Source of the DNA: an uncultured Alphaproteobacteria bacterium | GTDB taxonomy: Bacteria > Pseudomonadota > Alphaproteobacteria > UBA7985 > CAJQQZ01 | Assembly (NCBI GenBank): GCA_905480445.1 | Contig: CAJQQJ010000108.1 | Coordinates: 1-9,214, forward strand | Direction of reading: 5' to 3' | DNA length: 9,214 nt | In this document: positions 1 through 6,842 of the stretch, piece by piece | How the letters are laid out: every line of letters begins with the position of its first letter | How positions within the stretch are numbered: the first letter of the stretch is position 1 | Notes under the pieces: model-generated | Database searches by the model: none | Told to the model about the DNA's origin: nothing | What the model saw: the letters and a program-made list of their open reading frames with translations, nothing else | Translations under genes and position numbers: made by a program

Positions 1-126
1 TTCGTTGAAACTATTGGCAATGCAACCGAAGAAGTGATCAGGGAATACGTCAAGAACCAACTCAAAGAGATGGATCAGATGGAGCTATTCTCTAAGCGGA
101 TAGATGAGCCCCCTGAAACTCGGTAG
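1..126 (+). CDS. tnpA: IS200/IS605-family transposase TnpA (Y1 type), C-terminal end only
   Basis: This open frame runs from the window edge to a TAG stop and gives 41 residues, beginning FVETIGNATEEVIREYV and ending in an acidic, polar tail. The pattern F-V-x-T-x-G-x-x-x-E-x-I-x-x-Y-x-x-x-Q matches the last helix of the small single-tyrosine HUH transposases of the IS200/IS605 family, which move single-stranded DNA. The catalytic HUH and tyrosine motifs would lie upstream of the window, so I cannot tell whether the gene is intact. The final residues overlap a strong hairpin (117-140), as could happen at the right end of such an element. The protein has no evident functional link to the sugar genes downstream. 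The assignment rests on remembered family motifs in a short tail. Confidence 0.75.
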   Translation, partial: FVETIGNATEEVIREYVKNQLKEMDQMELFSKRIDEPPETR

Positions 127-140
127 CTTGCTGCCGAGTT
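117..140 (+). other. Perfect hairpin over the transposase stop codon; likely IS right-end structure
   Basis: AACTCGG (117-123) pairs exactly with CCGAGTT (134-140). The stem continues inward through a T-G wobble (124/133) and A-T and G-C pairs (125/132, 126/131), leaving a tiny loop centred on TT (128-129). The transposase stop TAG (124-126) lies inside the stem. There is no following T-run, so it is a poor match to a Rho-independent terminator. IS200/IS605 elements carry subterminal hairpins that TnpA recognises as single strands, and this position right after tnpA fits a right-end hairpin. Some effect on transcription ending cannot be excluded. Confidence 0.5.
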
Positions 141-393
141 ACTTCATAGATGTTCTGTGTATACACTTTGCTATTAACAATTTGAACAATATTCCCGTTC
201 TTTCCCCCCTGACTGTGGAACGCAAAATTCTTCAACTGTTTGTCCTTCGGTGAAGTCGTTTCAATCAGGTAACCAAATTTCGCCCCTTCGGAGCCAGATC
301 ATCTGATCAAACACGCCCTTTCGCATTTTGGTTGTTGACATGGAAAGAAATAGTTTTTAGGCAGTCCTCATTCAGAGGGTCGGGAGGCATCGA
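127..393. other. Intergenic leader between IS remnant and heptose operon
   Basis: This 267-base stretch has no convincing gene on either strand. It is more AT-rich than the downstream genes. It contains a perfect 10-bp palindrome GTGTATACAC (157-166), a short CTTC-GGT-GAAG inverted repeat (245-255), an 11-bp inverted repeat CAGAT-C-ATCTG (295-305) running into TGATCA (304-309), and a TTGACA box (335-340). The outer end of the insertion element probably lies in its first part. The remainder presumably holds the operon promoter and any control sites. None of the palindromes matches an operator I can name. Confidence 0.5.
335..363 (+). promoter_or_regulatory. Candidate sigma-70-type promoter for the heptose operon
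   Basis: A consensus -35 box TTGACA lies at 335-340. At 17-bp spacing the -10 position is TAGGCA (358-363), which keeps only the first two consensus bases. Transcription would start near 370, giving a leader of roughly 25 bases carrying the ribosome-binding site at 382-387. The -35 match and the location are good but the -10 is weak, so the promoter may need an activator or may lie elsewhere in 127-393. Confidence 0.3.
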
Positions 394-402
394 ATGCATT
401 CG
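382..402 (+). promoter_or_regulatory. Strong ribosome-binding site and palindrome at the first gene's start
   Basis: GGGAGG (382-387) sits six bases ahead of the ATG at 394 and decides that start. The start codon is buried in a perfect 12-bp palindrome, CGAATGCATTCG (391-402). In RNA this could only fold with a very small loop, so it may be chance or a DNA-level site rather than a translational switch. Confidence 0.6.
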
Positions 403-975
403 AAGGACTTTATAGGCGAAGCAGCTGAAATTTGCGCGCAGCTCGACACTGCACGGATAGAAGAACTTGCCGACGAATTGGTCGCTCTCAGGGAGCGTGA
501 AGGCCGTTTGTTTATTCTTGGCGTTGGCGGCAGCGCAGGTAACGCGAGCCATGCAGTCAATGATTTTCGCAAGTTATGCGGCATCGAGACTTATACACCC
601 ACAGACAACGTTTCCGAGCTCACAGCCCGAACAAATGATGAAGGCTGGGAAACCGTTTTTTCAGGCTGGTTGGAAACCAGCCATCTGAGATCGTCAGATG
701 CGTTACTGATTCTGTCCGTCGGCGGTGGAGATGCAGAGCGAAATGTCAGTGTCAATATGATCAGCGCGATCAAACTGGCCAAGTCCCGTGGCGCGTCTGT
801 GTTTGGCATTGTTGGGAAAGACACAGGGTATACTGCTTTAAATGGTGATTTGACGCTTGTGATACCTGCAGTCAATTCGGATCGTATTACGCCATTGTCC
901 GAAGCCTTTCAGGCCGTTGTCTGGCATGGACTAGTAAGCAATCCGAAGTTACAACAGCGCGCGACCAAGTGGTGA
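394..975 (+). CDS. gmhA: SIS-domain sedoheptulose-7-phosphate isomerase-like protein (GmhA family)
   Basis: This 193-residue protein has the length and single-SIS-domain build of GmhA, which converts sedoheptulose 7-phosphate to D-glycero-D-manno-heptose 7-phosphate in the cytoplasm. Visible features are the phosphate-binding segment GVGGSAGNASHAV (43-55), the NVSELTARTNDEGWE region (72-86), the second phosphate-site segment LSVGGGDAERN (108-118), and a C-terminal helix with E170 and H178. Aligned by eye with E. coli GmhA, the metal/catalytic positions read H53, D57, E170, H178 instead of H61, E65, Q172, H180. This points to a divergent subgroup. The ATG start follows a good GGGAGG site. It is the first gene of the operon, and the HAD phosphatase begins ten bases after its stop, which supports the heptose role. 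Another sugar-phosphate isomerase activity remains possible. Confidence 0.85.
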   Translation: MHSKDFIGEAAEICAQLDTARIEELADELVALREREGRLFILGVGGSAGNASHAVNDFRKLCGIETYTPTDNVSELTARTNDEGWETVFSGWLETSHLRSSDALLILSVGGGDAERNVSVNMISAIKLAKSRGASVFGIVGKDTGYTALNGDLTLVIPAVNSDRITPLSEAFQAVVWHGLVSNPKLQQRATKW

Positions 976-985
976 TTCAGGGCCG

Positions 986-1558
986 ATGACAGAAGAGCAT
1001 CGCACCGACAGTCAACAACGCCGCGCGGTATTTCTTGACCGGGACGGTGTTTTGGTCGTCCCGGAATTTCGAAACGGGCGCAGTTATGCCCCTAGGACGC
1101 TTGATACCTATCGATTCTATGAAGGAGCGGCCCAGGATCTCACGAAATTGCATGATTTCGGGTTCAGATTGATAGTGGTCACTAACCAGCCTGATATAGC
1201 AAACAACTTAATTGAACCGGAAACGGTTGCAACGATGCACAATCAGCTGGGCTCGGAATTGCCGGTGGATGAGATATTTGTTTGTCCCCATGGCCAAAAG
1301 GACGATTGCGATTGTCGTAAGCCAAAACCCGGCATGCTGTTAGCAGCAGCAGAGAAGCATAAAGTTGATCTCGATACTAGCTTTATGGTAGGAGACCGAA
1401 ACAGCGACATGATCGCTGGCAAGGCGGCAGGATGTCATACCATCTTCATTGATCTTGGATATGAAGCCGAAAAAAAACCAGACAACCCTGATTGGATCGT
1501 GAATAACCTGCACGAAGCAGTGACACGTATTCTGGAAAACGAACAAACAAGAAAGTGA
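986..1558 (+). CDS. gmhB: HAD-IIIA D-glycero-D-manno-heptose 1,7-bisphosphate phosphatase
   Basis: This 190-residue HAD phosphatase is the usual size for GmhB, which removes the C7 phosphate from heptose 1,7-bisphosphate. The nucleophile motif is LDRDGVLV with D18 and D20. Motif II is VVTNQ with T66. The acidic motif is GDRNSD with D137 and D141. The GmhB zinc loop is present as C100-x-H102 and C108-x-C110, followed by RKPKPG (111-116). All catalytic and zinc residues therefore look intact. Whether it prefers the alpha or beta anomer cannot be read from sequence alone, but the PfkB-type kinase downstream suggests the beta (ADP-heptose) route. The ATG lies ten bases after the isomerase stop with only a weak AGGG ahead of it, so translation is probably coupled. 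The last codons meet the start of the transaldolase gene. Confidence 0.9.
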   Translation: MTEEHRTDSQQRRAVFLDRDGVLVVPEFRNGRSYAPRTLDTYRFYEGAAQDLTKLHDFGFRLIVVTNQPDIANNLIEPETVATMHNQLGSELPVDEIFVCPHGQKDDCDCRKPKPGMLLAAAEKHKVDLDTSFMVGDRNSDMIAGKAAGCHTIFIDLGYEAEKKPDNPDWIVNNLHEAVTRILENEQTRK

Positions 1559-1560
1559 GA

Positions 1561-2292
1561 ATGTCGATGTCACGACTGGATGACCTCAAAATCAAAATTT
1601 TCGCAGATGGCGCAAATCTGGACAAGATCAGGGTGTTGGCAAAAAACCCTATGGTCAAGGGGTTTACAACCAACCCAACCCTAATGAAAAAAGACGGTGT
1701 GACTGATTACGAAGATTTTGCCCGTGAGATTATCGCAGCTGTGCCAGATTTTCCGGTTTCACTGGAAGTCTTTGCCGATGACTTTGATGAGATGATTGCA
1801 CAAGGCCGGGCCATCGCATCCTGGGGAAGCAATGTGAACGTCAAAGTGCCGGTGATGAACACCAAGGGTGAATTTGCTGGCAAGGTGATTGAAGTGCTCT
1901 CTTCAGAAGGGGCGGTCCTTAATGTCACCGCTATTATGACAGTTGAACAGGTTGAGAAAATCGCTGCAGTACTGAATCCGAACGCCTCTGCCATCATCTC
2001 TGTCTTTGCAGGCCGGATCGCTGACACAGGTGTTGATCCATTGCAGGTTATGGAAGATTGCAAGGCTGCTTTGAAAGGGCATCCCAAAGCCGAGTTGCTT
2101 TGGGCGAGCCCAAGAGAATTGTTAAACGTTTTCCACGCAGATCAGGTTGGCTGTCAAATCATCACAGTAACCGATGATCTTTTGAAAAAACTTGCTCTGG
2201 TTGACAAAGATCTTGACCTCTATTCCAGAGAAACAGTCCAAATGTTCTACAACGACGCTGCTTCATCGTCGTTTAGCATTCAAACCGCCTAA
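1561..2292 (+). CDS. Transaldolase, small FSA/TalC-like type
   Basis: About 243 residues with the sequence style of small class I transaldolases/fructose-6-phosphate aldolases. Visible features are the N-terminal strand IKIFADGAN with D16, the segment GFTTNPTLM (34-42), S67-L-E-V, the Schiff-base lysine K95 in NVNVKVPV, and NVTAIMT followed by SVFAGRIADTG later in the barrel. The family moves a dihydroxyacetone unit between sugar phosphates. Here it could make sedoheptulose 7-phosphate from fructose 6-phosphate and erythrose 4-phosphate, feeding the isomerase two genes upstream. That role is inferred from context. Three in-frame starts exist: GTG at 1555 (overlapping the previous stop), ATG at 1561 and ATG at 1567. 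The two ATGs are the likelier, and GTGAGA just ahead of 1567 could serve as a weak ribosome-binding site for it. A 39-base gap follows. Confidence 0.85.
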   Translation: MSMSRLDDLKIKIFADGANLDKIRVLAKNPMVKGFTTNPTLMKKDGVTDYEDFAREIIAAVPDFPVSLEVFADDFDEMIAQGRAIASWGSNVNVKVPVMNTKGEFAGKVIEVLSSEGAVLNVTAIMTVEQVEKIAAVLNPNASAIISVFAGRIADTGVDPLQVMEDCKAALKGHPKAELLWASPRELLNVFHADQVGCQIITVTDDLLKKLALVDKDLDLYSRETVQMFYNDAASSSFSIQTA

Positions 2293-2312
2293 TTCATCTA
2301 ATAAATCAACCA

Positions 2313-2328
2313 ACTCGGAGATACGAGT
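2313..2328 (+). promoter_or_regulatory. Short hairpin presenting a Shine-Dalgarno sequence before the first SDR gene
   Basis: ACTCG (2313-2317) and CGAGT (2324-2328) form a five-bp stem around the loop GAGATA. The only ribosome-binding-site-like sequence before the ATG at 2332 is GGAG (2317-2320), which falls mostly in that loop. It is 11 bases from the start, farther than usual, and the stem would shorten the effective distance or tune access. This is the largest gap within the operon (2293-2331). Confidence 0.35.
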
Positions 2329-2331
2329 CTT

Positions 2332-3333
2332 ATGACAACCGTACTGGTAACCGGTGCCGCAGGCTATGCAGGCAGCCTTCTTTGCCCTCAACTTCTTGCA
2401 AGTGGATATAAAGTAATTGGATTTGATATCTGTTGGTTTGGATCTGATTTCCTGCCACATGATAATCCTGATTTCACATTGATCAAAGGTGATATTCGTG
2501 ATGCTGACCAATTAGCTAAAGCCATGGAAGGCGTTGATATCGTCGCCAATCTGGCCTGTGTTTCAAACGACGCCAGCTTCGAACTCGACGAAAGCCTGTC
2601 GACGACAATCAACCTTGATGCGTTCGAGCCGATGGTACTTACTGCGAAAAACGCTGGCGTTAAGCGTTTCGTGTATGCGTCTTCCAGTTCAGTTTACGGT
2701 GTATCCGAGCATCCGGATGTTACAGAAGAGCACCCTCTTTTGCCACTAACCTTGTACAACAAATACAAGGGCATGTGTGAACCTTTACTTCAAAAACATA
2801 CAGACGATGATTTTGTAGGTGTAATTTTCCGCCCGGCTACCCTTTGCGGTTATGCTCCGCGCCAGCGCCTAGATCTGTCTGTCAATATTCTCACCAACCA
2901 TGCAGTGAACAACAGCAAAATCACAGTTTTTGGTGGCAGCCAGATGAGACCAAACCTGCACGTTCAGGATTACTGCGATGCTGTTGAGATGCTGCTGACG
3001 GCTCCAGCCGAAAAGGTTCAAAATGAGATCTTTAATATTGGTTTCCAAAACATGAGCATTGCTGACCTTGCTGTGCTCGTAAAGAAGGTTGTGGAAGAAG
3101 AATTCCCTGAAAAAAGCCCAATTGACATTGTTACAACGCCTAGCGACGACAACCGCTCCTATCACATTAACTCTGATAAAGTGACCCGGGTGCTTGGCTT
3201 TAAACCAAAGCTGAATATCGAAGATGCTATCCGCGATCTTTGCCATGCATTCAAGGAAGACAAGTTACTAGATTCTATGGATGACATTGGCTATTACAAT
3301 GTGAAGACGCTCAAGGCCAAAGGTATCGCCTGA
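2332..3333 (+). CDS. Extended SDR NAD-dependent epimerase/dehydratase (nucleotide-sugar type)
   Basis: 333 residues with a Rossmann fold typical of extended short-chain dehydrogenases acting on nucleotide sugars. The cofactor motif is VTGAAGYAGS with G8, G11 and G14, followed by GDIRDAD (53-59) for the adenine end. Catalytic residues are the serine run S117-S120 in YASSSSVYG, and Y142 with K146 in LYNKYKG. The substrate-binding part includes FRPATLCGYAPRQRL (166-180) and the late motif HVQDYCDAV. All residues needed for NAD-dependent chemistry are present. The exact reaction (4- or 6-epimerase, 4,6-dehydratase or reductase) is not readable. Within this operon it probably acts on an NDP-heptose, perhaps taking the place of HldD, to which it has only general family likeness. 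Its stop overlaps the next start as TGATG. Confidence 0.85.
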   Translation: MTTVLVTGAAGYAGSLLCPQLLASGYKVIGFDICWFGSDFLPHDNPDFTLIKGDIRDADQLAKAMEGVDIVANLACVSNDASFELDESLSTTINLDAFEPMVLTAKNAGVKRFVYASSSSVYGVSEHPDVTEEHPLLPLTLYNKYKGMCEPLLQKHTDDDFVGVIFRPATLCGYAPRQRLDLSVNILTNHAVNNSKITVFGGSQMRPNLHVQDYCDAVEMLLTAPAEKVQNEIFNIGFQNMSIADLAVLVKKVVEEEFPEKSPIDIVTTPSDDNRSYHINSDKVTRVLGFKPKLNIEDAIRDLCHAFKEDKLLDSMDDIGYYNVKTLKAKGIA

Positions 3334-4328
3334 TGTGTAAACCAGTAGCGGTCGTCACGGGTGGTGCTGGCTTCATCGGAAGCCATATGGTTGATGTGCT
3401 GGTCGAGCGTGGTTTTACTGTGCGCGTTATTGATGATCTTACAGGTGGTCATGCGATTAACCTGTCCGGGCAAGAAAACAATCCGGATGTTTCTGTTGAT
3501 GTCCAGGATATCAGAACTCTTGAACCGGATAGTTCAATTTTTTCGGGCGCCAGGTTCGTTTTTCATTTTGCCGGGATCGGGGACATCGTTCCCTCGATTG
3601 AGAAGCCAACCGAATACTTTGACGTAAATGTCCAGGGTACGGTCCGGGTTCTTGAATGCGCCCGTTTAGCAAATGTGGGAAAGGTAGTCTATGCTGCCTC
3701 TTCTTCTTGCTATGGACTGGCTGCTACACCAACGAGAGAAGATCACCCGATCGATCCAAAGTACCCTTATGCTCTGTCGAAATATCAGGGTGAACAGGCC
3801 GCTTTTCATTGGCACCAGGTTTATGATCTGCCGGTTAATTCGGTCTGTATCTTCAACGCCTATGGTCCACGCGTTCGTACAACCGGTGTTTATGGTGCTG
3901 TGTTTGGTGTGTTCTTTCGGCAGAAACTTGCCGGAGCACCGTACACGATCGTTGGTGACGGCACTCAAACGCGTGACTTTATCTATGTTCGGGATGTGGC
4001 AGAGGCATTTTTTGCGGCTGCTAATACTGACGTAGTTGGAGAACGTTTCAATTTGGGTGCCGGCGATCCACAATCCATAAAAAGATTGGTTGAAATCCTC
4101 GGCGGCGAACGTGTCTACGTACCCAGTCGTCCGGGCGAACCTGATGTTACGCACGCAGATATTGAAAAAATAACGTCCTCTTTGGGCTGGTCGCCCAAGG
4201 TGACATTCGAACAGGGTGTGACCAATATGTTGGCCAACATTGAGCACTGGAATGATGCTCCACTATGGGACCCCAAATCGATCTCAAAAGCAACGGAGAC
4301 ATGGTTCCGTTACATGTCAGATAAATAG
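3333..4328 (+). CDS. Extended SDR NAD-dependent epimerase/dehydratase, UDP-glucose-4-epimerase-like
   Basis: 331 residues with a full extended-SDR signature: VVTGGAGFIGSH (G10, G13, G16), VQDIRTLEP (57-65), HFAGIGDIVPSI (78-89), YAASSSCYG (120-128), and Y146-A-L-S-K150 with a nearby E154. The substrate half holds NAYGPRVRTTGVYGAV (175-190), VGDGTQTRDFIYVRDVA (207-223), and RPGEPDVTHADIEK near the C-terminus. This arrangement is like UDP-glucose/UDP-N-acetylglucosamine 4-epimerases and NDP-sugar 4,6-dehydratases. In this setting it likely oxidises and epimerises, or dehydrates, an activated heptose in the cytoplasm. Its ATG (3333) shares one base with the preceding stop, so the two SDRs are translationally coupled and may act in consecutive steps. 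The C-terminal extension after 300 is Trp-rich and not assigned. A 20-base gap separates it from the next gene. Confidence 0.87.
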   Translation: MCKPVAVVTGGAGFIGSHMVDVLVERGFTVRVIDDLTGGHAINLSGQENNPDVSVDVQDIRTLEPDSSIFSGARFVFHFAGIGDIVPSIEKPTEYFDVNVQGTVRVLECARLANVGKVVYAASSSCYGLAATPTREDHPIDPKYPYALSKYQGEQAAFHWHQVYDLPVNSVCIFNAYGPRVRTTGVYGAVFGVFFRQKLAGAPYTIVGDGTQTRDFIYVRDVAEAFFAAANTDVVGERFNLGAGDPQSIKRLVEILGGERVYVPSRPGEPDVTHADIEKITSSLGWSPKVTFEQGVTNMLANIEHWNDAPLWDPKSISKATETWFRYMSDK

Positions 4329-4348
4329 CCGGAAGCCTCAACGTTCTC

Positions 4349-5899
4349 ATGACAGTTTCTTTGACCAAACGTTATAGTCACAAAATTCTCACTGCCGAGC
4401 AGTTGCGTGAAAAGCTGGGTGTACCACCGCGGAATGAAAAGGCGATTATGTGCCACGGTGTGTTTGATGTCGTGCATCCAGGGCACATGCGTCATTTGTT
4501 GTACGCAAAAAATAAGGCTGACATTCTTATTTGCAGTCTGACTGCCGACAAGCATATCACCAAAGGCGCACACCGCCCTCATGTTCCCCAGGAACTGCGT
4601 GCGGCCAATCTGGCGGCTTATGAGATGGTTGACTATGTCGTTATCGACCCGAACGCAAAACCCCTGACTAATATTGGCATCATTCAGCCTGACTTTTTCG
4701 CCAAGGGTTTTGAATATACGGCCTCTGGCATGCCGGCCAAAACTGCTGAAGAATCTGCCATTGTTGAAGCCTATGGCGGGCAAATGATCTTTACACCGGG
4801 TGACATTGTCTATTCATCCTCGACCCTTATAAACCTGACTCCTCCTGACATTCAATATGAGAAGCTTCAGGCCGTCATGGAAACACGCGATGTTACATTT
4901 GATGATCTGCGCAGCACACTTGATGGTATGCAGGGCAAGAAAATCCACGTCGTTGGGGACACTATTATAGACAGCTACACCCAATGTGCGATGATCGGTG
5001 GTCAAACCAAAACACCGACGATGAGTGTTCTGTTTGAACAGAAGCAGGACTTTGTTGGCGGTGCTGGTATTGTGGCAAAACATCTGCGTGCCGCCGGTGG
5101 AGACGTCACTTTCAGTACCGTTCTTGGGGATGATGACTACAAGGATTTTGCTCTCGAGGATCTTGAGAGTGCCGGAATTAAGATGAAGGCGGTTGTGGAT
5201 GGAACCCGTCCTACGGTTAACAAGAATGCGATTGTTGTTGGCTCGTACCGTTTGCTGAAGGTCGATACTCTTGACAACCGATCAATCTCTGATCAGGTTC
5301 TTGGCGAAATTACCGCTGGTATCGGTTCAGTGGACGCTGAAGCGGTGGTTTATTCTGATTTCCGACATGGTATTTTCAACAGACGAACTATTCCCGACTT
5401 TATCGCGGCTTTGCCTGAGGGCGTTTACAAAGTCGCCGATAGTCAGGTGGCCAGCCGGTGGGGAAACATCACCGAATTTCAGGGGTTTGATCTAATCACG
5501 CCTAATGAGCGCGAAGCGCGGTTCGCGCTGGGTGATCAGGACTCAGGCATACGACCGCTTGCGTCACAGCTGTATGATGCGGCGGGTTGTAAGTTGTTGA
5601 TGCTAAAGCTGGGTGCAAGAGGCATGCTGGTTTGTAGAAACAGTAATCACGAATCTTTTGACAGCTTTGATGTTATTGACTCGTTTGTCGACAATTTGGT
5701 CGATCCTGTTGGTGCTGGCGATGCATTGCTTGCCTATTCAACACTGGCGATGGTCGTGAATGGTAAAGAGTCGCAAGCCAGTATCCTCGGAGCCATGGCG
5801 GCTGCCTGTGAATGTGAATATGACGGCAATATTCCGATCACTACCGAAGCAATCCATCAAAAGATAAATGCGGTTGAAAAGCGGATTAACTTTGACTGA
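4349..5899 (+). CDS. Bifunctional heptose nucleotidyltransferase / PfkB heptose-phosphate kinase, domains reversed relative to HldE
   Basis: 516 residues with two domains. Residues about 30-165 form a cytidylyltransferase-like domain with CHGVFDVVHPGH (HxGH at 43-46), FFAKGFEY (116-123) and SSSTLI (156-161). Residues about 197-490 form a PfkB ribokinase-type domain with VVGDTIIDSY (D204, D208), FVGGAGIVAKHL (235-246), YSDFRHGIF, TPNEREARF and the catalytic DPVGAGDALLAY (G455-A-G-D458). E. coli HldE has the same two activities, heptose-7-phosphate 1-kinase and heptose-1-phosphate adenylyltransferase, with the kinase first. Here the transferase is first, joined by a linker of about 30 residues. 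Both active sites look complete. It would supply steps 2 and 4 of NDP-heptose synthesis, with the HAD phosphatase acting between them. The nucleotide used (ATP in HldE) is not certain. The ATG at 4349 lacks a strong ribosome-binding site. Confidence 0.85.
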   Translation: MTVSLTKRYSHKILTAEQLREKLGVPPRNEKAIMCHGVFDVVHPGHMRHLLYAKNKADILICSLTADKHITKGAHRPHVPQELRAANLAAYEMVDYVVIDPNAKPLTNIGIIQPDFFAKGFEYTASGMPAKTAEESAIVEAYGGQMIFTPGDIVYSSSTLINLTPPDIQYEKLQAVMETRDVTFDDLRSTLDGMQGKKIHVVGDTIIDSYTQCAMIGGQTKTPTMSVLFEQKQDFVGGAGIVAKHLRAAGGDVTFSTVLGDDDYKDFALEDLESAGIKMKAVVDGTRPTVNKNAIVVGSYRLLKVDTLDNRSISDQVLGEITAGIGSVDAEAVVYSDFRHGIFNRRTIPDFIAALPEGVYKVADSQVASRWGNITEFQGFDLITPNEREARFALGDQDSGIRPLASQLYDAAGCKLLMLKLGARGMLVCRNSNHESFDSFDVIDSFVDNLVDPVGAGDALLAYSTLAMVVNGKESQASILGAMAAACECEYDGNIPITTEAIHQKINAVEKRINFD

Positions 5900-6842
5900 C
5901 AAATTGAGAGTAATAGTCGCCGGATTGGGTGTACAGGGGCACAAACGTCGTCGTTTCGCAGACGATGACTACGTTGCTTGCGTTGACCCCGTCAATCCGG
6001 AAGCAGATTACAAAACTATCGAAGAAGTTCCGCTGGATACTTACGATGCTGTTCTAGCCTGCATCCCTGACGGCCCCAAGGTCGAATTTCTCGGTTATTG
6101 TATCGAGCACGGTAAACATGTGCTGGTCGAAAAACCACTTTGGGCACCTTTGGAAAAAGACGTTGTAACCTTGCAGCGCGATGCGCAAGCAAAGGGCGTC
6201 CTTGTCTACACGGCCTACAATCATCGTTTTGAACCTCATTTTGTTCGAATGAAGGAGTTGATTCAATCAGGTCAGCTCGGCGACATCTATTCTATTCGGC
6301 TGTTTTATGGCAATGGCACGGCCCGCCTTGTGCGCGATTCTGTATGGAGAGATCAGGGGGCCGGGGTGTTACCGGACCTTGGGTCCCACCTGCTGGACAC
6401 TTGTCGGTTTTGGCTGGGCGATTTGTCTGAAGACTTTGCAGTCACGTCTGCCAATGCCTTTGAAAATCGGACCGCAGATCATGTTGTCATTACCAATGAA
6501 CAGGGTCGCACACGCATTGAACTGGAAATGACTCTTCTGATGTGGCGCAATCATTTCACTTGTGATGTTCTCGGAGAACTGGGGACTGCCCACATATCCT
6601 CGCTTTGCAAATGGGGGCCTTCTACCTTTACTAAAAGGATGAGGGTCTTGCCGTCCGGTCGCCCTCCTGAGGAAGAAATAACGCTTGTGCAAGAAGATCC
6701 AACCTGGGCTATTGAATATGTGCACTTCAAAGAAATGGTTCAGTCTGGTTGGACAACTGACCTGTCAGGTGATATCTGGCTGCACCGGGTTTTGAGTAGT
6801 CTGGGCGAAAGGGTTGTAGAAAAGACTGGGGCATCTACGTGA
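5868..6842 (+). CDS. Gfo/Idh/MocA-family NAD(P)-dependent oxidoreductase
   Basis: 324 residues from the ATG at 5868. The N-terminal Rossmann motif is VAGLGVQGHKRR (G19, G21, G24 region). The family's EKP signature follows at E88-K89-P90 in HVLVEKPLW, then YNHRFEPHF (117-125), and the catalytic-type segment GVLPDLGSHLLD with D170 and H174. The family oxidises or reduces hydroxyl groups of sugars and nucleotide sugars, including 3-keto-sugar steps in surface-glycan pathways. A role in remodelling NDP-heptose is inferred from position. The start is uncertain: ATG 5868 overlaps the kinase gene by 32 bases, while a TTG at 5892 gives MTDKLRVIVAGLG, a start nearer the first beta strand, with an 8-base overlap. 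Neither has a strong ribosome-binding site. The stop overlaps the next gene as GTGA. Confidence 0.87.
   Translation: MRLKSGLTLTDKLRVIVAGLGVQGHKRRRFADDDYVACVDPVNPEADYKTIEEVPLDTYDAVLACIPDGPKVEFLGYCIEHGKHVLVEKPLWAPLEKDVVTLQRDAQAKGVLVYTAYNHRFEPHFVRMKELIQSGQLGDIYSIRLFYGNGTARLVRDSVWRDQGAGVLPDLGSHLLDTCRFWLGDLSEDFAVTSANAFENRTADHVVITNEQGRTRIELEMTLLMWRNHFTCDVLGELGTAHISSLCKWGPSTFTKRMRVLPSGRPPEEEITLVQEDPTWAIEYVHFKEMVQSGWTTDLSGDIWLHRVLSSLGERVVEKTGAST

Noticed and set aside
117..140. Rho-independent terminator
   Set aside because: The stem is strong but is followed by ACTTCATAG rather than a T-run, and it overlaps a transposase stop codon; an insertion-element end structure explains it better.
307..584. 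Overlapping minus-strand open frames across the start of the isomerase gene
   Set aside because: They are antisense to a clearly conserved SIS-domain gene, lack recognisable motifs and have no convincing ribosome-binding sites; they are treated as chance frames.
3666..4247. 193-residue minus-strand open frame
   Set aside because: It lies wholly antisense to the second SDR gene, which has complete cofactor and catalytic motifs. The antisense product has no recognisable domain.
3333..4328. Naming this gene galE
   Set aside because: The motifs fit UDP-glucose 4-epimerases, but many epimerases and dehydratases of other nucleotide sugars share them, and the operon points to a heptose substrate.
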